Positions 11,251 to 19,184 of a DNA stretch of 49,520 nucleotides are shown here, piece by piece. The position numbers and the translations under genes were made by a program. Each line of letters begins with the position of its first letter. Position 1 is the stretch's first letter. The DNA is from Asaia bogorensis (GTDB taxonomy: Bacteria; Pseudomonadota; Alphaproteobacteria; Acetobacterales; Acetobacteraceae), in contig CAMDGX010000027.1 of the NCBI GenBank assembly GCA_945897825.1, forward strand, positions 1-49,520. The letters are read 5' to 3'. The notes below the pieces were generated by a model, which had not been told where the DNA came from, did not search any database, and worked only from the letters and a program-made list of their open reading frames with translations.

Positions 11251-12897
11251 ATGGACGCGCAAAATTCTGACCTGGCCTTCCTGCCCCTCGGCGGCACCGG
11301 CGAAATCGGGATGAACCTCAACCTCTACCGCAGCGGCGGCAAGTGGCTCGCGGTAGATTGCGGCATGGGCTTCGGCGGGGCGGAGAACCCCGAGGTGGAC
11401 ATCATGGTCCCCGATCCCGCCTTCATCGCCGAACGGCGGGACAGCCTGGTCGGCCTCGTCATCACCCACGCCCACGAGGACCACCTGGGCGCGGTCGCCT
11501 GGCTCTGGCCCCAGCTCCGCTGCCCGATCTACGCCACCCCCTTCGCCGCCGCGGTGCTGCGCCGCAAGCTCGGCGAGGCCCACCTGCTCCACGACGTGAA
11601 GCTGACGGTGATCCAGCCCGGCGGCAGCTTTCGCCTCGGCCCGTTCGACCTCCAGTTTCTCCGCATGGCCCATTCGATCCCGGAATCCCAGGCGCTCGTC
11701 CTGCGCACCCCCGCCGGCATCGTGCTGCACACCGGCGACTGGAAGCTCGACGATGAACCGCTGATCGGCCCGCGCACCGACGAAGCCGCCCTGCGCGCGC
11801 TCGGCGACGAGGGCGTCCTCGCCATGGTCTGCGATTCGACCAACGCCATGGTCGAAGGCCAGTCCGGCTCCGAGGGCGAGGTCCGCCGCAGCCTGGCCGA
11901 ACTGATCGCCTCCATCCGCGGCCGCATCGCCGTCACCTGCTTCGCCAGCAACGTCGCCCGCGTCGAATCCGTGGCCCTCGCCGCCCGTGCCGCCGGCCGG
12001 TCGGTCGCCATCGTCGGCCGCTCCCTGCGCAACCTCGACGCCGCCGCCCGCGAGTGCGGTTACCTCAAGGGCCTGCCCCCCTTCCTCGGCGAGGACGACG
12101 TCGCGGACATCCCCGACGACAACCTCCTCATCCTCATCACCGGCAGCCAGGGCGAGCCGCGCAGCGCCCTGGCCCGCGTCGCCATGGACACCCACCCCCG
12201 CGTCGAGCTCGGCGAGGGGGACACGGTGATCTTCTCCAGCCGCATGATCCCCGGCAACGAACGTGCCATCGGCACCGTGCAGGACAACCTGGTCCGCCGC
12301 GGCGTCACCGTCATGACCGACCACGACCATTTCGTGCACGTCTCCGGCCACCCCGCCCGTGACGAGCTGCGCCGCATGTACGAACTCGTCCGCCCGCGCT
12401 TCACCGTCCCGGTCCACGGCGAATGGCGCCACCTCTCCGCCCATGCCGCCCTCGCCCAGGAACTCGGCGTCACCCCCATCCTCATGGAAGACGGCGACAT
12501 CCTCTCGATGGCCCCCGGCCGCCCCGAAGTGACCGATTCCGCCCCGGTCGGCCGCCTGGTCATCGACGGCAACCGCCTCGTGCCCCTCCAGGGCAACGTG
12601 ATGGGCGCCCGCCGCCGCATGCTGTTCAACGGCGTGGCCATCGCCTCGCTGGCCGTCGACGAGGCCGGCCGGGTCCGCGGCACCCCGCGCCTGTCCGCCC
12701 CCGGCCTGCTCGACCCCGAGGACCCCGAAACCGCCCGCATCGCGGCCGAATTCGCCGGTGCCCTCGCCGACCTCCCCCTCGGCCTGCGCCGCGACGATGC
12801 CTCCCTGGCCGAGGCCGCCCGCGCCGCCCTGCGCAAGGCCCTGGGCCGCCGCCTCCAGAAGCGCCCACTGGTTGATGTCCACCTCCTGAGGGTCTAG
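11251..12897 (+). CDS. rnj: Ribonuclease J
   Basis: RNase J is a metallo-beta-lactamase/beta-CASP nuclease with 5'-3' exonuclease and endonuclease activity in RNA maturation and decay. The 548-residue protein begins with the family pattern LPLGGTGEIGMN. The zinc motif HAHEDH is at residues 73-78, the beta-CASP region follows, and the C-terminal HGEWRH motif is present. The start ATG at 11251 lacks a strong Shine-Dalgarno. It is separated from coaX by 193 nt that contain a possible promoter and a long hairpin, so it may have its own control. The DUF1467 gene follows after 5 nt. Confidence 0.94.
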   Translation: MDAQNSDLAFLPLGGTGEIGMNLNLYRSGGKWLAVDCGMGFGGAENPEVDIMVPDPAFIAERRDSLVGLVITHAHEDHLGAVAWLWPQLRCPIYATPFAAAVLRRKLGEAHLLHDVKLTVIQPGGSFRLGPFDLQFLRMAHSIPESQALVLRTPAGIVLHTGDWKLDDEPLIGPRTDEAALRALGDEGVLAMVCDSTNAMVEGQSGSEGEVRRSLAELIASIRGRIAVTCFASNVARVESVALAARAAGRSVAIVGRSLRNLDAAARECGYLKGLPPFLGEDDVADIPDDNLLILITGSQGEPRSALARVAMDTHPRVELGEGDTVIFSSRMIPGNERAIGTVQDNLVRRGVTVMTDHDHFVHVSGHPARDELRRMYELVRPRFTVPVHGEWRHLSAHAALAQELGVTPILMEDGDILSMAPGRPEVTDSAPVGRLVIDGNRLVPLQGNVMGARRRMLFNGVAIASLAVDEAGRVRGTPRLSAPGLLDPEDPETARIAAEFAGALADLPLGLRRDDASLAEAARAALRKALGRRLQKRPLVDVHLLRV

Positions 12898-12902
12898 CCG
12901 CC

Positions 12903-13163
12903 GTGCATCCGCTCACCGGCCTCGCCATCTATTTCGTGACCTGGTGGATCGTCCTGTTCGCGGTGCTCCCCTGGGGCATCCGCCCGGCCGCCGAGCCGGA
13001 TTCGCAAACCGGCTGGCGCGGCGTGCCCTCCCAGCCACGGATGCGCATGAAGGTCCTGGCCACCACCATCGTGGCCGGCATCGTCTGGCTGGGTCTGTAC
13101 TTCGCCATCACCAGCGAAACCCTGAGCTTCCGCGACGGCATCCTGGCGGCGCCTGGATTTTAG
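12903..13163 (+). CDS. DUF1467 family membrane protein
   Basis: The 86-residue product has two hydrophobic segments, roughly residues 5-27 and 50-70, with the conserved WWIVLFAVLPWG stretch and a short PR-rich loop between them; this matches DUF1467, a small alphaproteobacterial inner-membrane family of unknown function. The start is GTG, five bases after the rnj stop, so it is probably co-transcribed with rnj. This position between rnj and proS is one I associate with Rhodospirillales. No biochemical role can be assigned. Confidence 0.85.
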   Translation: MHPLTGLAIYFVTWWIVLFAVLPWGIRPAAEPDSQTGWRGVPSQPRMRMKVLATTIVAGIVWLGLYFAITSETLSFRDGILAAPGF

Positions 13164-13270
13164 GCAGCCAAGGCACTCTCTGCCCGCAAACGCGCCAAAT
13201 CCCGCCTGAATGGCGCAAAAACAGTCGGATCGGTGCAAATTTCCGGTGGACGGGCAGGGGCCCTGAAGCC

Positions 13271-13375
13271 ATCATCACGGCGAGGGAGAGGCCTTGCCTC
13301 TTCCTGCCGTGTGACTGGCGTTTCCTCCCCAAACTTGGCCCGCTGCGCTGCCATGCGCGCGGGCCTTCTTTTGTC
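13271..13375 (+). ncRNA. Candidate small RNA ending at the terminator
   Basis: Two compact hairpins occur in series: AGGGAGAGGC/GCCTCTTCCT (13283-13292 with 13296-13305, 3-nt loop, one G-U) and then the terminator hairpin at 13337-13365 followed by a T-rich run. There is no coding potential. The layout could be a short sRNA or simply the 3' untranslated end of the rnj-DUF1467 message. I could not match it to 6S, SRP or any riboswitch. Confidence 0.25.
13337..13375 (+). terminator. Intrinsic terminator downstream of the rnj operon
   Basis: GGCCCGC (13337-13343) pairs with GCGGGCC (13359-13365), with an inner GCGC/GCGC stem (13345-13348 with 13355-13358) closing a TGCCAT loop and a single bulged T. 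TTCTTTTGTCT follows immediately. This is a classical rho-independent terminator for plus-strand transcription. Confidence 0.7.
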
Positions 13376-13453
13376 TAGTCAATCAAGGCAGGGGAGTCAC
13401 GTAATTTCGTGCGCCCAATCGCCAACACACGACATAATTTTACGTGAAAGCAG

Positions 13454-13468
13454 TTGTGCGATGCACAA
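13454..13468 (+). promoter_or_regulatory. Palindromic operator candidate upstream of proS
   Basis: TTGTGC-GAT-GCACAA is a perfect inverted repeat with a 3-bp centre, 82 bp before the proS ATG and immediately followed by AT-rich sequence that could hold a -10 element. It contains a TGC-N3-GCA core like some phasin-repressor sites, but no regulator can be named from the sequence. Confidence 0.4.
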
Positions 13469-13550
13469 TATTTCTCAGCCACCCCCAGCGCTGGCCTCCG
13501 CGCCCCGCGCGGGTTAGGTTGCCCCCCCACCGTTCGGATACGCCACCGCA

Positions 13551-14858
13551 ATGCGCCTGTCCCGCAGCTTCGTCCCCACGCTCAAGGAAAACCCCGCCGA
13601 GGCCCAGATCGCCTCGCACCGGCTGATGCTCCGCGCCGGCCTCGTCCGCCAGACCGCCGCCGGCATCTATGCCTGGCTCCCCGCCGGCGTTCGCGTGCTG
13701 AAAAACATCGAACAGATCGTCCGCGAGGAACAGGACGCCTCGGGCGCCCAGGAAGTCCTGATGCCCACCCTCCAGTCCGCCGACCTCTGGCGCCAGTCCG
13801 GCCGCTACGACGGCTACGGCCAGGAGATGCTGCGCTTCCGCGACCGCCACGACCGCGAGATGCTCTACGGCCCGACCAACGAGGAGATGATCACCGACAT
13901 CTTCCGCACCGGCGTCAAAAGCTATCGCGACTTCCCGCAGAACCTGTACCACATCCAGTGGAAGTTCCGCGACGAGGTCCGCCCCCGCTTCGGCGTCATG
14001 CGCGGCCGCGAATTCCTCATGAAGGACGCCTACTCCTTCGACCTCGACCACGAAGGCGCCGTCGTCGCCTACCGCAAGATGATGCTCGCCTACATGCGCA
14101 CCTTCCAGCGCCTCGGCGTCCAGGCCATCCCCATGGTCGCCGACACCGGCCCGATCGGCGGCGACCTCAGCCACGAATTCATCATCCTCGCCCCCACCGG
14201 CGAATCCCAGGTCTACTTCGACGCCGCCTTCGAGAAGATCGACGTCTCCACCGCCCGCTACAACTTCGACAGCAAGCAGGACCTCGCCGACTTCTACACC
14301 ACCATGACCACCCCCTACGCCGCCACCGACGAGAAGCACGACGAAGCCGCCTGGGCGAACGTCGCCGAGAAGCGCGAGGGCAGGGGCATCGAGGTCGGCC
14401 ACATCTTCTACTTCGGCACCCAATACAGCGAGCCCATGGGCCTCAAGGTCGCCGGCCCCGACGGCCAGATGGTCGTCCCCCACATGGGCAGCTACGGCAT
14501 CGGCGTCTCCCGCCTCGCCGGCGCCCTCATCGAGGCCCACCACGACGAAGCCGGCATCAAGTGGCCCGACGCCGTCGCCCCCTGGAAAGCCGCCATCCTC
14601 AACCTCAAGGTCGGCGACCCCGCCTGCGACCGCCTCTGCGAGGAAGCCTACACGGGCCTGCGCGGCAACGCCCTCTACGACGACCGCGCCGACCGCGCCG
14701 GCGCCAAATTCGCCGACGCCGACCTGATGGGCCACCCCTGGCAAATCATCGTCGGCCCCCGCGGTGCGGCCAACCGCCGCGTCGAGCTCAAGCGCCGCAT
14801 GACCGGCGAACGCACGGAAGTCTCCGTGGAAGACGCGCTGGCGAAGATCCTGCCTTGA
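13551..14858 (+). CDS. proS: Prolyl-tRNA synthetase
   Basis: ProS charges tRNA-Pro with proline. The 435-residue protein is the short alphaproteobacterial form: class II core plus anticodon-binding domain, without the roughly 180-residue YbaK-like editing insertion of E. coli ProS. The N terminus begins [15 protein letters not shown]. Catalytic-core signatures include [33 protein letters not shown] (motif 2) and the GSYGIGVSR region (motif 3). No strong Shine-Dalgarno precedes the ATG. A palindromic repeat element separates it from lolC. Confidence 0.95.
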   Translation: MRLSRSFVPTLKENPAEAQIASHRLMLRAGLVRQTAAGIYAWLPAGVRVLKNIEQIVREEQDASGAQEVLMPTLQSADLWRQSGRYDGYGQEMLRFRDRHDREMLYGPTNEEMITDIFRTGVKSYRDFPQNLYHIQWKFRDEVRPRFGVMRGREFLMKDAYSFDLDHEGAVVAYRKMMLAYMRTFQRLGVQAIPMVADTGPIGGDLSHEFIILAPTGESQVYFDAAFEKIDVSTARYNFDSKQDLADFYTTMTTPYAATDEKHDEAAWANVAEKREGRGIEVGHIFYFGTQYSEPMGLKVAGPDGQMVVPHMGSYGIGVSRLAGALIEAHHDEAGIKWPDAVAPWKAAILNLKVGDPACDRLCEEAYTGLRGNALYDDRADRAGAKFADADLMGHPWQIIVGPRGAANRRVELKRRMTGERTEVSVEDALAKILP

Positions 14859-14865
14859 GAAGGAA

Positions 14866-15000
14866 GAGTCTTCTTTTTGTGAACGAAAAGAAGCAAAAAA
14901 ACTTTATCCATTGGCCAGTGGCCGCCGCCGTGGGTCACGGTCGCGCCGCCGCGAATGGACAAAAGTCTTTTTGCTTCTTTTTCTACAGAAAAAGAAGAAT
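14866..15000. repeat. AT-rich paired palindromic element, copy 1 (proS-lolC)
   Basis: The left unit has CTTCTTTT (14870-14877) pairing with AAAAGAAG (14886-14893), followed by CAAAAAAACTTTATCCATT. The right unit is its inverted copy: AATGGACAAAAGTCTTTTTG followed by CTTCTTTTTC (14974-14983) pairing perfectly with GAAAAAGAAG (14988-14997). The units flank a GC-rich core with its own hairpins (GGCC-agt-GGCC, CCGTG-ggt-CACGG). The same design recurs at 16929-17050. It fills the whole proS-lolC gap; the last hairpin arm is 9 nt from the lolC ATG. Confidence 0.85.
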
Positions 15001-15006
15001 CCTTTG

Positions 15007-16254
15007 ATGTTCAACGCCTTCGAACGCCTCGTCGCCGGCCGCTACCTCCGCGCCCGCAAGGGCGAGCGCTTCGTCTCCATCATCGCCATCTTCTCCCTCG
15101 TCGGCATTGCCCTCGGCGTCGCCACCCTGATCGTCGTCGCCTCCGTCATGACCGGCTTCCAAACCGAAGTCGTCCGCCGCGTCCTCGGCGCCAACGGCCA
15201 CGTCGTCCTCCAGGCCTTTGCCGGCGAGAAAATCCAGAACTACCAGAAACTCACCGCCGACATCGCCGCCCTCCCCGGCGTGCTCGCCGCCACCCCCGTC
15301 CTCGACGGCCAGGTCCTGGTCACCGCCGAACGCGGCGGCGGCACCGGCGCGCTCGTCCGCGGCATCACCGAACAAGATCTCCGTGCCCTCTCGCAACTGC
15401 GTATCATCGCCGGCAGCCTCGACGCCTTCCGCGGCGAGGACGCCATCGTGGTCGGCGCGGGCCTCGCCGCCAATTTCCGCCTCGCCCCCGGCAGCCGCCT
15501 CACCCTCGTCTCCCCCCAGGGCGCCGCCACCGCCTTCGGCACCATCCCCCGCGTCCGCGCCTACCGCGTCGCCGCCGTGTTCGATGCCGGGCTGGCCACC
15601 TTCAACACCGGCGTGGTCTTCCTGCCCATGCCCTCCGCCCAGATCTTCCTCCAGGCCGGCGACACCGTCAGCGGCATCGAGCTGCGCGTCGAGAACCCCC
15701 AGCAGGCCCGCGCCATGGTCGAGCGCATCCGCCCCCTGCTCGGCACCCGCCAGCTCCTCCTGCGCGACTGGACCCGCGCCAACGACCAGATCGTCGCCGT
15801 GCTGCAGATCCAGAAGAACACGATGTTCATCGTGCTCGGCATGATCATCGTCGTCGCCGCCTTCAACGTCATCTCGTCCCTGATCATGCTGGTGAAGGAC
15901 AAGCGCCGCGACATCGCCGTCATGCGCACCCTGGGCGCCGGCTCCGGCGCGATCCTGCGCATCTTCATCATGTGCGGCGCCTTCGTCGGCGTCTCCGGCA
16001 CGCTGCTCGGCACCGTCCTCGGCGTCGTCGTCTGCTGGAACCTCGAGGAAATCCAGCGCCTCATCGAATCCCTCACCGGCGGCCAGGTCTTCGACTCCTC
16101 GGTCTTCCTCCTCACCGCCCTGCCGAACCAGGTCCACTGGCCCAGCGTCGCCCAGGTCGTCGCCCTCGCCCTCGCGCTCTCCCTCCTGGCTACCCTCTAC
16201 CCCGCCTGGAAGGCCGCCAGCACCGACCCGGTCGAGGTGCTGCGCAATGAGTGA
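15007..16254 (+). CDS. lolC: Lipoprotein-releasing ABC transporter permease LolC/LolE
   Basis: This is the membrane component of the LolCDE system, which extracts outer-membrane lipoproteins from the inner membrane and hands them to LolA. The 415-residue protein begins [20 protein letters not shown], the standard N terminus, has one early transmembrane helix, a large periplasmic domain and three C-terminal helices (FtsX-like permease domain). A single LolC/LolE-type gene next to lolD is normal for alphaproteobacteria. The ATG at 15007 is preceded by AAAGAAG from the repeat element acting as the only purine-rich tract. It overlaps lolD by eight bases. Confidence 0.92.
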   Translation: MFNAFERLVAGRYLRARKGERFVSIIAIFSLVGIALGVATLIVVASVMTGFQTEVVRRVLGANGHVVLQAFAGEKIQNYQKLTADIAALPGVLAATPVLDGQVLVTAERGGGTGALVRGITEQDLRALSQLRIIAGSLDAFRGEDAIVVGAGLAANFRLAPGSRLTLVSPQGAATAFGTIPRVRAYRVAAVFDAGLATFNTGVVFLPMPSAQIFLQAGDTVSGIELRVENPQQARAMVERIRPLLGTRQLLLRDWTRANDQIVAVLQIQKNTMFIVLGMIIVVAAFNVISSLIMLVKDKRRDIAVMRTLGAGSGAILRIFIMCGAFVGVSGTLLGTVLGVVVCWNLEEIQRLIESLTGGQVFDSSVFLLTALPNQVHWPSVAQVVALALALSLLATLYPAWKAASTDPVEVLRNE

Positions 16255-16927
16255 ACCCGCCCTCGAACTTCGCGAAGTCACCCGCACCTACCGCAGCGGC
16301 GACACCAGCCTCCCCGTCCTGCGCGGCGTCGACCTGGTGCTGAACCCCGGCGAGATCACCGCCCTCGTCGCCCCCTCCGGCACCGGCAAGTCGACCCTGC
16401 TGCACCTCGCCGGCCTGCTGGAAAAGCCCGATTCCGGCCAGGTCCGCATCGCCGGCACCGACACCGCCACCCTCGACGACACCGCCCGCACCGCCATCCG
16501 CCGTGACCGGATCGGCTTCGTCTACCAGTTCCACCACCTGCTCGGCGAATTCACCGCGCTCGAGAACGTCATGCTCCCGCAGATGATCGCGGGAATCCCC
16601 CGCGCCGAAGCAGCCACCCGCGCCCGCGCCCTCCTCGCCGATTTCGGCCTCGCCGCCCGCACCACCCACCTCCCGGGCAAACTCTCCGGCGGCGAACAGC
16701 AGCGCGTCGCCATTGCCCGCGCGCTGGCCAACAACCCAAGCCTCATCCTCGCCGACGAACCCACCGGCAATCTCGACGTCGCCACCGCCGCATCCGTGTT
16801 CGACGAACTCCTCGCCATCGTCCGCACCCACGGCGCCGCCGCCCTCATCGCCACCCACAACCCCGACCTCGCCGCCCGCATGGACCGAACGGTCACGCTG
16901 CGGGAAGGAAGAATTGAAGTGAAATAA
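16247..16927 (+). CDS. lolD: Lipoprotein-releasing system ATP-binding protein LolD
   Basis: LolD powers the LolCDE lipoprotein exporter. The 226-residue ATPase has Walker [11 protein letters not shown], a Q-loop region ([17 protein letters not shown], typical of LolD), the ABC signature [15 protein letters not shown], Walker [13 protein letters not shown] and an H-loop in ATHN. It overlaps lolC, so translation is coupled. The stop at 16925-16927 abuts the second copy of the AT-rich palindromic element, which probably terminates transcription toward the convergent araC-type gene. Confidence 0.95.
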   Translation: MSEPALELREVTRTYRSGDTSLPVLRGVDLVLNPGEITALVAPSGTGKSTLLHLAGLLEKPDSGQVRIAGTDTATLDDTARTAIRRDRIGFVYQFHHLLGEFTALENVMLPQMIAGIPRAEAATRARALLADFGLAARTTHLPGKLSGGEQQRVAIARALANNPSLILADEPTGNLDVATAASVFDELLAIVRTHGAAALIATHNPDLAARMDRTVTLREGRIEVK

Positions 16928-16928
16928 G

Positions 16929-17050
16929 GCTCTTCTTTTTCTGAAGAAAAAGAAGCAAAAAGACTTTCATCCACTTGCACCGCGCCCAACCCGCAAACTC
17001 CGCGCAAACGGACAGAAAGTTTTTTGGTTCTTTTTTTCAAAAAAGAACCG
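16929..17050. repeat. AT-rich paired palindromic element, copy 2 (lolD-araC)
   Basis: The left hairpin is CTTCTTTTTC (16932-16941) with GAAAAAGAAG (16946-16955), perfect over 10 bp with a TGAA loop, followed by CAAAAAGACTTTCATCCA. The right unit is inverted: GGACAGAAAGTTTTTTGG leading into GGTTCTTTTT/AAAAAGAACC (17026-17049). The two units flank about 40 nt of GC-rich sequence. It lies between convergent genes and should act as a bidirectional terminator. It is the same family as 14866-15000. Confidence 0.85.
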
Positions 17051-17055
17051 CTTCC

Positions 17056-18090
17056 TTATCCCACCACCCCCCGCACCCAGGCCTGATACAACGGCGCCTC
17101 CCCCGCCGAAGCCCGCGCCCCGCCCCGCTCCACCCGCCATTCCCGCGGCGACACCCCGAACGCGCGGCGGAACGCCCGGCTGAAATGCGCCTCATCCGCG
17201 AACCCGTGCAGATACGCCAGTTCCGAGACCCGCCGACCCTCCCGCGGATCCGCCAGCAGCGCCTTCACCCGCCCCAGCCGCCGCGCCTGGATATACCCCG
17301 CCACCCCGCCCAGCGTCGCGAACAGCCGGTACAGCGCCGAACGCGACATCCCCAGCGCCAGCGCCACGCTGTCCGGCGAAAGCGTCTCGTCCGCCAGCCG
17401 CCCCTCGATATGCGTCCGTGCCCGCAACAGCAGCGAGGCATCGATCGCCGAAGCCGCAATCTCCCGCCGCTCGCGCGAAGGGGCGAGGCACGCCGCCGCC
17501 AGTTCCACCATCGCCCGCTCCATCCCCGCCGCCTGCCCGGGCGCCAACCCCGGCAGGTTCTGCAGCAGCGCCTCCATGAACGTCGCCAGCACCGAAGCCG
17601 CCCCGCCCGCAAGCCGCGCCCCATGCCCCGCCAATGCCCCGCCCGGCACCAGCGCATCCACCGCCTCGCGCGGAAGCATCACCCGCAGGCTTGAACTGTC
17701 CGTCACCAGGTTCTCCACCGGCCGCGCCAGGTCGAACAGCCCCACCTCCCCGGGCCGCAGCGTCACCTCCGCCGCGCCCGCCGCTCCCTGCCAACTCCCC
17801 TCGCGCATCAGCAACAGCGAATACTGGTCCAGCCCGTCCACCCGCGCCCGCCGCACCGGCCGCGCGAAGTGCAGCATCGGAAACCGCCGATGGCTCACCA
17901 CCGCCTGTCCCATCCGCCACACGTCGGAGGAGGCGATCAACCCGTCCGGCTCGGCCCGCCCCGGTGCCGCGATCTCGTGCGTCACCCCCACCGCCTCGCG
18001 CCACGCCTCGAACTGCCGCCGCCGCGGCAGGTGCGCGGTGTCGAAACGCAGGTGCGGCAAGCGAAGGGGCGTATCGGCGTCCTGGGGCAT
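17056..18090 (-). CDS. AraC-family transcriptional regulator
   Basis: The product has 344 residues: an N-terminal AraC-binding-like (cupin) domain with DQYSLLLMREGSW and LRPGEVGLFD, and a C-terminal pair of helix-turn-helix motifs (SVALALGMSRSALYRLFATL and VSELAYLHGFADEAHFSRAF), ending with the FGVSPREWR signature. The ATG at 18090 was chosen because a promoter-like pair overlaps the alternative upstream TTG start at 18129. The ligand and targets are unknown; the divergent neighbour is a PEP-CTERM-like gene about 250 bp away, a possible target. Confidence 0.85.
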   Translation of the reverse strand: MPQDADTPLRLPHLRFDTAHLPRRRQFEAWREAVGVTHEIAAPGRAEPDGLIASSDVWRMGQAVVSHRRFPMLHFARPVRRARVDGLDQYSLLLMREGSWQGAAGAAEVTLRPGEVGLFDLARPVENLVTDSSSLRVMLPREAVDALVPGGALAGHGARLAGGAASVLATFMEALLQNLPGLAPGQAAGMERAMVELAAACLAPSRERREIAASAIDASLLLRARTHIEGRLADETLSPDSVALALGMSRSALYRLFATLGGVAGYIQARRLGRVKALLADPREGRRVSELAYLHGFADEAHFSRAFRRAFGVSPREWRVERGGARASAGEAPLYQAWVRGVVG

Positions 18091-18100
18091 CGGAGAAAAC

Positions 18101-18129
18101 ACGATACAATTCGTCGCGTCATGCAACAA
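18101..18129 (-). promoter_or_regulatory. Candidate promoter of the araC-type gene
   Basis: On the minus strand TTGTTG (18129-18124) and TATCGT (18106-18101) are spaced 17 bp apart. Transcription would start only a few bases before the ATG at 18090, giving a nearly leaderless mRNA; no Shine-Dalgarno is visible there. Confidence 0.4.
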
Positions 18130-18338
18130 TGGAACGCAGGGTCAATTTTCCGGGACGGTCAGGCAAGGACATCCCTCTCGCCCCCGCCTAGCCTCCCGCA
18201 CTCGGCATCGCGATCCCGAATGCCCCCTCTCCTCGTCCTCCGGCTCCTGGCCGGGTTCCCACCCGCCCGCAACAACCCGACCCTGGAATTGGGCATTGGC
18301 CCCTTCTGGCACGTCCCAACCCATCCCATGGATCGAAC

Positions 18339-19184
18339 ATGCGCGCCCCAGCCCTGATCGCCTTCCTGGCCCTCGCCATCACCCTCGCCAACCCCGCCCG
18401 GGCTGCCCCGACGGCATTCGAATTCGTCATGCCCACCATCCCCCTGCTGGCCGGCCAGCCTTTCAGCTTCGACGTGCGCCGCACTGGCGACTGGGACAGC
18501 CACGAACTGGAGATGGCGGCCAGAAGCGACTCCAAGGGCTTCCTCAGCCTGCCCGTCCTGCTCGACAACACCCCCCTGGGGACGGTCGGGCTGGCCTACT
18601 TCGACGTCGATGCCTACCGCTGGTACTTCCCCGCCGCCTGGCGCCTCGACGTGCCGGCCCTCGCCGAAGGCACCTACACCCTCAGCACCGCCTATGACGG
18701 CGACGACATCAACCCGCCCGTCACGGCGGAAATCGACTTCACGATCGTCCCCTCCGATGTCCGTGTTCCCAAACCCCGTGTCCCCCCCTTGTTCCGCCCG
18801 ATCGGCATCCTGCCGACCGACGTGGGCCCCACGGGCCAGGCCACCATCACCAACATCCTGACCCTCGAGGCCGAGCTGATCGACATCTCCCTTCTGGTCT
18901 TCATCAACCCCCTCACCCGCAAGAGCGAGATCGACAGCACCCGGCTGCCGACCAACACGCTCCTTACCTATTTCGGCGATGCCAACTACGCGCCGTTCAA
19001 CTACACCTACAACACCCCCGAACCCGTCCCCGCCCCCGCCGCACCGCTGACCCTCGCCCTCTTCGCCCTCGCCGCAATCCGACTCCGCCGCCCCCACCTG
19101 CTACACTGGTCCCGACTCGCCAGGACCCCCAGATGCCACACGCCGACTTCGTCCACCTCCGCGTCCACTCCAGCTATTCCCTGA
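18339..19184 (+). CDS. Secreted protein with PEP-CTERM-like tail
   Basis: The 281-residue product starts with a clear signal peptide (MRAPALIAFLALAITLANPARA, cut before APT). The body, of no recognised family, looks beta-rich with a stretch resembling an immunoglobulin-like repeat (LAEGTYTLSTAYDGDD). Near the end TPEPVPAPAAP is followed by a hydrophobic helix LTLALFALAAIRLRR, which resembles a PEP-CTERM sorting signal, then about 30 low-complexity residues. The frame runs 52 bases into dnaE, so the last codons may be an eroded or shifted end. Sorting would need an exosortase encoded elsewhere. Confidence 0.65.
   Translation: MRAPALIAFLALAITLANPARAAPTAFEFVMPTIPLLAGQPFSFDVRRTGDWDSHELEMAARSDSKGFLSLPVLLDNTPLGTVGLAYFDVDAYRWYFPAAWRLDVPALAEGTYTLSTAYDGDDINPPVTAEIDFTIVPSDVRVPKPRVPPLFRPIGILPTDVGPTGQATITNILTLEAELIDISLLVFINPLTRKSEIDSTRLPTNTLLTYFGDANYAPFNYTYNTPEPVPAPAAPLTLALFALAAIRLRRPHLLHWSRLARTPRCHTPTSSTSASTPAIP

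Larger units (their letters stand above)
13164..13550 (+). other. Intergenic region DUF1467-proS (387 nt)
   Basis: No convincing protein gene is present. In order it holds a GC-rich hairpin at 13283-13305, a strong intrinsic terminator at 13337-13372, an AT-richer stretch with inverted TCACGTAA (13396-13403) / TTACGTGA (13440-13447) boxes, and a perfect palindrome TTGTGCGATGCACAA at 13454-13468. The last two probably belong to the proS promoter region. Confidence 0.6.

Noticed and set aside
13164-13375. 6S RNA, SRP RNA or riboswitch upstream of proS
   Set aside because: Characteristic conserved loops (SRP GGAAGGAAGC type, 6S central bubble pairing, cobalamin or TPP boxes) could not be found; left as an unassigned candidate.
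13454-13468. Assignment of the palindrome to PhaR
   Set aside because: The TGC-N3-GCA core is suggestive, but a regulator cannot be named from one site next to a tRNA synthetase gene.
14900-14912. DnaA-box-like TTATCCATT inside the repeat element
   Set aside because: Only a partial match and explained by the repeat unit; no cluster of boxes or AT-rich unwinding region is present, so I do not call an origin here.
18270-18330. Sigma-54 promoter (TGGCAC) before the PEP-CTERM-like gene
   Set aside because: TGGCAC is present near 18308 but the downstream TTGC element is missing at the required spacing.
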